Shown here: piece after piece, positions 60,797 to 64,000 of the stretch
Layout: each line of letters begins with the position of its first letter
Numbering within the stretch: the first letter of the stretch is position 1
Assembly: GCF_000208865.1 (NCBI RefSeq)
Contig: NC_018385.1
Coordinates: 1,842,724-1,906,723 of the forward strand
DNA from: Neospora caninum Liverpool
Taxonomy: Eukaryota > Apicomplexa > Conoidasida > Eucoccidiorida > Sarcocystidae
Length of the DNA: 64,000 nucleotides
Reading direction: 5' to 3'
Translations under genes and position numbers: made by a program
Notes under the pieces: model-generated
The model's input: only the letters and a program-made list of their open reading frames with translations
The model's database searches: none
What the model was told of the DNA's origin: nothing

Positions 60797-62529
60797 GACT
60801 GTGTAGAGCTAAAATTGCTTTCGTTTCGATCGCCTTCCTCCTGTACAGTCGGCTGAAAGTTAAGGCGCACGCAGGCAGACATTGGGGATATGCATTTTGG
60901 CAGACGCGTCCAGCCGGGGAAAGGGCAGGAAGTCAACGTCGAAGCCGCGCAGGTGGGAGGGCGAGACGAATTAAGGAACCGAGATGGAAGGCTAGGCGTG
61001 GACGCTTTAAGGAGGCCTTGGTGCGGTTGAGAAGAGGAAAACAAGACACTACATGAAAAACAGGGAAAGAGGGACGTCGTGGGAAACCCGAGAAGACGGG
61101 GCAGACATCCCAGTTTAGTGGCGAGGGCCGGGGCCGGGAGGCGTCTGCGAAGAGGAGGGCGAGCGGCGGACGAAAACGACACACATACACAGAGCAAGAG
61201 GAAAACGGGAAAGACACTTGGGAAATGTGGAAAAAGAGAAGAGAACTGGAGCGCGCGTCCGCCGTCCCAGACAAACGTGGCGTGGCGAGTCAATCTTCTT
61301 GAACAGCGCTGACGAGGGGCGACGAACCCGGAAAAATCTTCAGAGAAGGACCAAAGACGCGCGGGAAAGCAGACCGAGAGAGGACGAGGAACGAGAATCG
61401 CCGAGAGAAACGCCTTTCTCGTTTCTCGCGCGGCCGGTGAGAGCGGTCCATTTGCCGGCTGTGTATGCCGTCGCATCGAGATGGCGACCGGCGGTCTTCT
61501 TCTTTGTCGCCCAACTCAAGGCGGCCACGTCAGATTTTTTCGCCCTTCCCCGCGGTAATGCTTTTCACTGAGTGTCTCTTTTCTTTTCGAAAACAAGGAG
61601 GCGATCTCCGCTTTTTCCCAACGACACTCCGGGAGAAAAACACAGACAACTGTCGAGATGAGTCTGGCCTCCCTCTGTGCGCGTGGACGGCTCTCGGGTC
61701 AGTCCGTTCTCTCGGAGACGATCGCTTGGTAAAGACTCTCCACTGTTTCCCACGCATCGACGCGCTCTCGTGAGGCAACGAAACAAAAGACGCGAAGGAG
61801 TCAAAAGGAAGGAGAAACGCTGCGAATGCGCGCGCGCGACGAGACCAGGCAGCCGCTCTCCCGTGGAAAGCGGCTCAACTAGCCTGAGCATCGACCGCAC
61901 ATCGTCCCACGGTTTGCCGACGCGGGGCTCTGTTCGCTGGAGGGGTCTAAACAAGTTTTTTCGGGAGTTGCCTTGTTGAGCAAAAAAACAAGGGATCTTG
62001 ACCTGAGAAAGGCACTGCCCGTCCACTGCTCTCTCTGAGTCTGCACGGCGCGAAACCAATGCAGAAAAACGCGAAATCGAGCGCGCGCGCGCGATTCACG
62101 CAGTGTCCCCGTGCGCGCTTTCTGGCCGAGAGACGGCAGCGCGCGAGAACGGCCCAGACCGCGCGACTGTTTCCCCACGGAAAAGAGAGACAAACCGCGC
62201 CAGGTTTCTCTTGCCAGTTTACGCCAAAAGACAGAGAGGACTCCCGGAGAAGGGCGGAAGAGGAGGTCCGGCCGCACAGACGACCACGCTGGCGTGTACA
62301 GACAATCGAGGCGACCTGACTGCTTACGATAGGCGCAGAGGGCGGACTCGCCGCCGGGAGAAAACGCTGCGAGTCTTTTCTCCGCAGCCGCTTTTTTCTC
62401 GCGGTTGTCTCTTCCAGCTGTTGGGCGACGCGCGTTACGAGCAGCCGGGAAAAACGCCCACCAAGGCAGAGAGACGTGCAGAAGAAAGGCGCAGCGCCGA
62501 CGGTCTACGGCTCACCAGAGTCCGGCCGT

Positions 62530-62550
62530 ACACACACACACACACACACA
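62530..62550. repeat. (CA)n microsatellite
   Basis: An uninterrupted CA run of about ten units in the divergent intergenic region. Confidence 0.9.
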
Positions 62551-63381
62551 TACGCAGAAGCTAAAAACGCCTATAAAGTGTGTGCGGCGGCCCCGTCCGA
62601 GAGGGCGACGCAGAGAAGAACGCGCCTTTCGCCTGGGCAGCATCTCTCGCGCCGGGAGAAGACATATACTTGCCTCAGCGTGCTGGCGCCTTCGCGCCCC
62701 TCTGAGGAGAAATGACATTCGCTAGCGCCGGCGTCGCGATCTCAGAGGCCGGGCGGCGCGGGGGGAGCGCGTGAGCGCGTGACGACGTGAGCGCGGAAGC
62801 CGAGGGAGGGTGCCGACAAGACGCACAGCGCAGAAGGCCAACTTTACGCAAGAGCGCGATGCTGGAGAACTGTTCGTCGCAGGAGCTCTCCTCCGCTCTG
62901 TTCAACACGCAGAAACCGAAACGGTTCGCCTGATTCTCACCCCGGAGGCGCGCTCTAACTCCTCCGCTTTGTGCGGCCGTGGACTGTTCGGCAGTTCGAC
63001 CGAGGACCACAGACAGCAGACCCGCGCGCGCAGAGGCCGGCTGGCGCCGAGGGAAGGCGTCCAGAAAAGGTTTTCACGGAGTAGGCAGGAGAGAAAAAGA
63101 AAGAACGAGAGGAGCCGAGGCGAGCAAAAAAGGTCGCCGCAGACCATGGCCGTCGAGTCTCGGACACCCCTCACCTCCCTCGCCTCGCGCCTCCCGCCTC
63201 CCGCCACGCGCTGTCTTCTCGGGCGTCTCTTCTGTCCCTGTTTCTCCCAGCGTTCCCGCTCCTCGCTGGCTCCAACGCACACGGCGCCTTCCCGCGCAAG
63301 TTTCTGATCCGTGCTTGCTTCACTCCTGTGCCGCTCTTCCTGACGCATGCGCGCCAGCCGTCTCCGCCCGTCTTGCCCACC

Positions 63382-64000
63382 ATGGAACTTGACTGCGAAG
63401 CAGAGGGGCCACGGACGCGGGCCTCCGCACTTCCTCCTGCCTCCTCCTCTTCTTCCTCATCTTCTTCCTATTCCTCTTCATCTTCGTCCTCCTCTTCTCC
63501 CTCCTCTCCATCTTCTTCCTCCTCTCCATCTTCTTCCTCCTCTCCCTCTTCTTCCTCCTCTCCCTCTTCTTCCTCCTCTTCCTCTTCTTCCTCCTCTTCC
63601 TCTTCTTCCTCCTCTTCCTCTCCTTCCTCCTCTTCCTCTTCTTCCTTCTCTTCCTCTTCTTCCTCCTCTTCCTCTTCTTCCTTCTCTTCCTCTTCTTCCT
63701 CCTCTTCCTCTTCTTCCTCCTCTTCTTCCTGCTCTTCCTCTTCATCTTCTTCCTCCTCTTCTTCCTGCTCTTCCTCTTCATCTTCTTCCTCCTCTTCGTC
63801 CTCTTCTTCGGCGCGTTCTCGGTGCTGTCTCGTGTGCCGGAGTGGTGGCCTAGCCAGGGGAGGAAGAGCTGACGGGCTCTACTTGTCTCCGTGTTGGCGG
63901 GGGTCTTTGCCTCCTACCGTGGAAAGGCGTCTCGACGACCTCGCGATCATCTTCTTCGTCCACAACTGCCTCCACTGCGCCTCGGAAGGAGACAAAGAAG
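63382..64000 (+). CDS. Poly-serine-rich protein, 5' part only (runs off window)
   Basis: The frame from the ATG at 63382 (context CCACCATGG, beginning MELDCEAEGPRTRAS) has no stop up to the end of the window. After about 20 residues it enters a tract of 123 codons of the TCN type, roughly 110 of them Ser, broken only by a few Pro, Phe, Cys and one Tyr. Afterwards the composition becomes globular again (VERRLDDLAIIFFVHN), which argues that the frame is genuinely coding. I recognise no domain in the visible part. The opposite strand reads as an artificial Lys/Arg polymer. Length variation of the Ser tract between strains is likely. Confidence 0.6.
   Translation, partial: MELDCEAEGPRTRASALPPASSSSSSSSSYSSSSSSSSSPSSPSSSSSPSSSSSPSSSSSPSSSSSSSSSSSSSSSSSSSPSSSSSSSFSSSSSSSSSSSFSSSSSSSSSSSSSSSCSSSSSSSSSSSCSSSSSSSSSSSSSSARSRCCLVCRSGGLARGGRADGLYLSPCWRGSLPPTVERRLDDLAIIFFVHNCLHCASEGDKE
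63442..63810 (+). repeat. TCN trinucleotide tract encoding poly-Ser
   Basis: 369 bp of TCC/TCT-type codons with a 15-18 bp higher-order periodicity. The tract keeps one frame throughout and is strongly pyrimidine-biased on the plus strand. Confidence 0.9.

Larger units (their letters stand above)
60658..63381. other. Divergent intergenic region
   Basis: This lies between the minus-strand CNB gene and the plus-strand poly-Ser gene and presumably carries both promoters and 5' UTRs. It holds an AT run (60781-60796), a GC run near 62080-62092 and a CA run (62530-62550). A short frame from the ATG at 63147 (about 53 codons) has a good start context but no motif, and could be an upstream ORF or leader exon of the next gene. 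Confidence 0.4.

Noticed and set aside
60658..61476. N-terminal extension of the CNB gene's first exon
   Set aside because: The upstream frame is open, but it is Phe/Ser/Arg/Pro noise and crosses an AT microsatellite. The ATG at 60657 precedes the change to typical coding composition.
63320..63781. Minus-strand frame encoding a Lys/Arg polymer
   Set aside because: It is the complement of the poly-Ser trinucleotide tract. The plus frame is open to the window end and becomes globular after the tract.

Overview
The window is nuclear DNA of a coccidian apicomplexan, most likely Toxoplasma gondii or a close sarcocystid relative (Hammondia or Neospora type). This is inferred from intron-rich genes with GTGAGT/GTAAGT donors, very long low-complexity Ser/Glu/Arg-rich exons, a probable apicoplast-targeted ClpS with a bipartite leader, and an axonemal-dynein assembly factor, as expected where only male gametes are flagellated. 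No rRNA, tRNA, CRISPR or recognisable transposon was found by eye. All gene models were built by hand from donor and acceptor sites and accepted only when the reading phase was conserved across every junction.

Left part (1-10.9 kb): one plus-strand gene (3054-8161, four exons, about 1220 aa) for a predicted multi-pass membrane protein with a huge disordered hydrophilic segment, flanked by intergenic DNA.

Middle part (10.9-33 kb): a tandem array of three diverged copies of one six-exon minus-strand gene, with a spacing of 7.1-7.8 kb. Copies 1 (16784-11967, 1018 aa) and 3 (31710-26871, 1019 aa) are intact. Copy 2 (24613-19549) is a pseudogene. Every intron is phase 1. Exon 1 encodes a signal peptide, exons 2-5 each encode one divergent copy of a roughly 95-residue helical module, and exon 6 encodes a Pro-rich tail with basic, NLS-like clusters. 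The last 0.9 kb of copies 1 and 2 plus their 3' flank are about 99% identical, which indicates recent conversion or duplication. I do not recognise the family, and it is the main candidate for something undescribed.

Right part (33.8-64 kb): a minus-strand DNAAF4/DYX1C1-like gene (CS domain plus TPRs, six exons, 38552-33827); a doubtful hydrophobic ORF (39359-38688); a plus-strand ClpS gene (41675-45065, four exons, 389 aa); and, convergent with it, a nine-exon minus-strand gene (60657-47957, about 3057 aa). The last encodes a coiled-coil protein ending in two degenerate cyclic-nucleotide-binding domains. After a divergent intergenic region, a plus-strand gene with a 123-codon poly-Ser tract starts at 63382 and runs off the window.

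Functionally the genes look unrelated: a lineage-specific secreted family has expanded between conserved housekeeping, organellar and flagellar genes. The 33-41 kb stretch looks more AT-rich than the rest.
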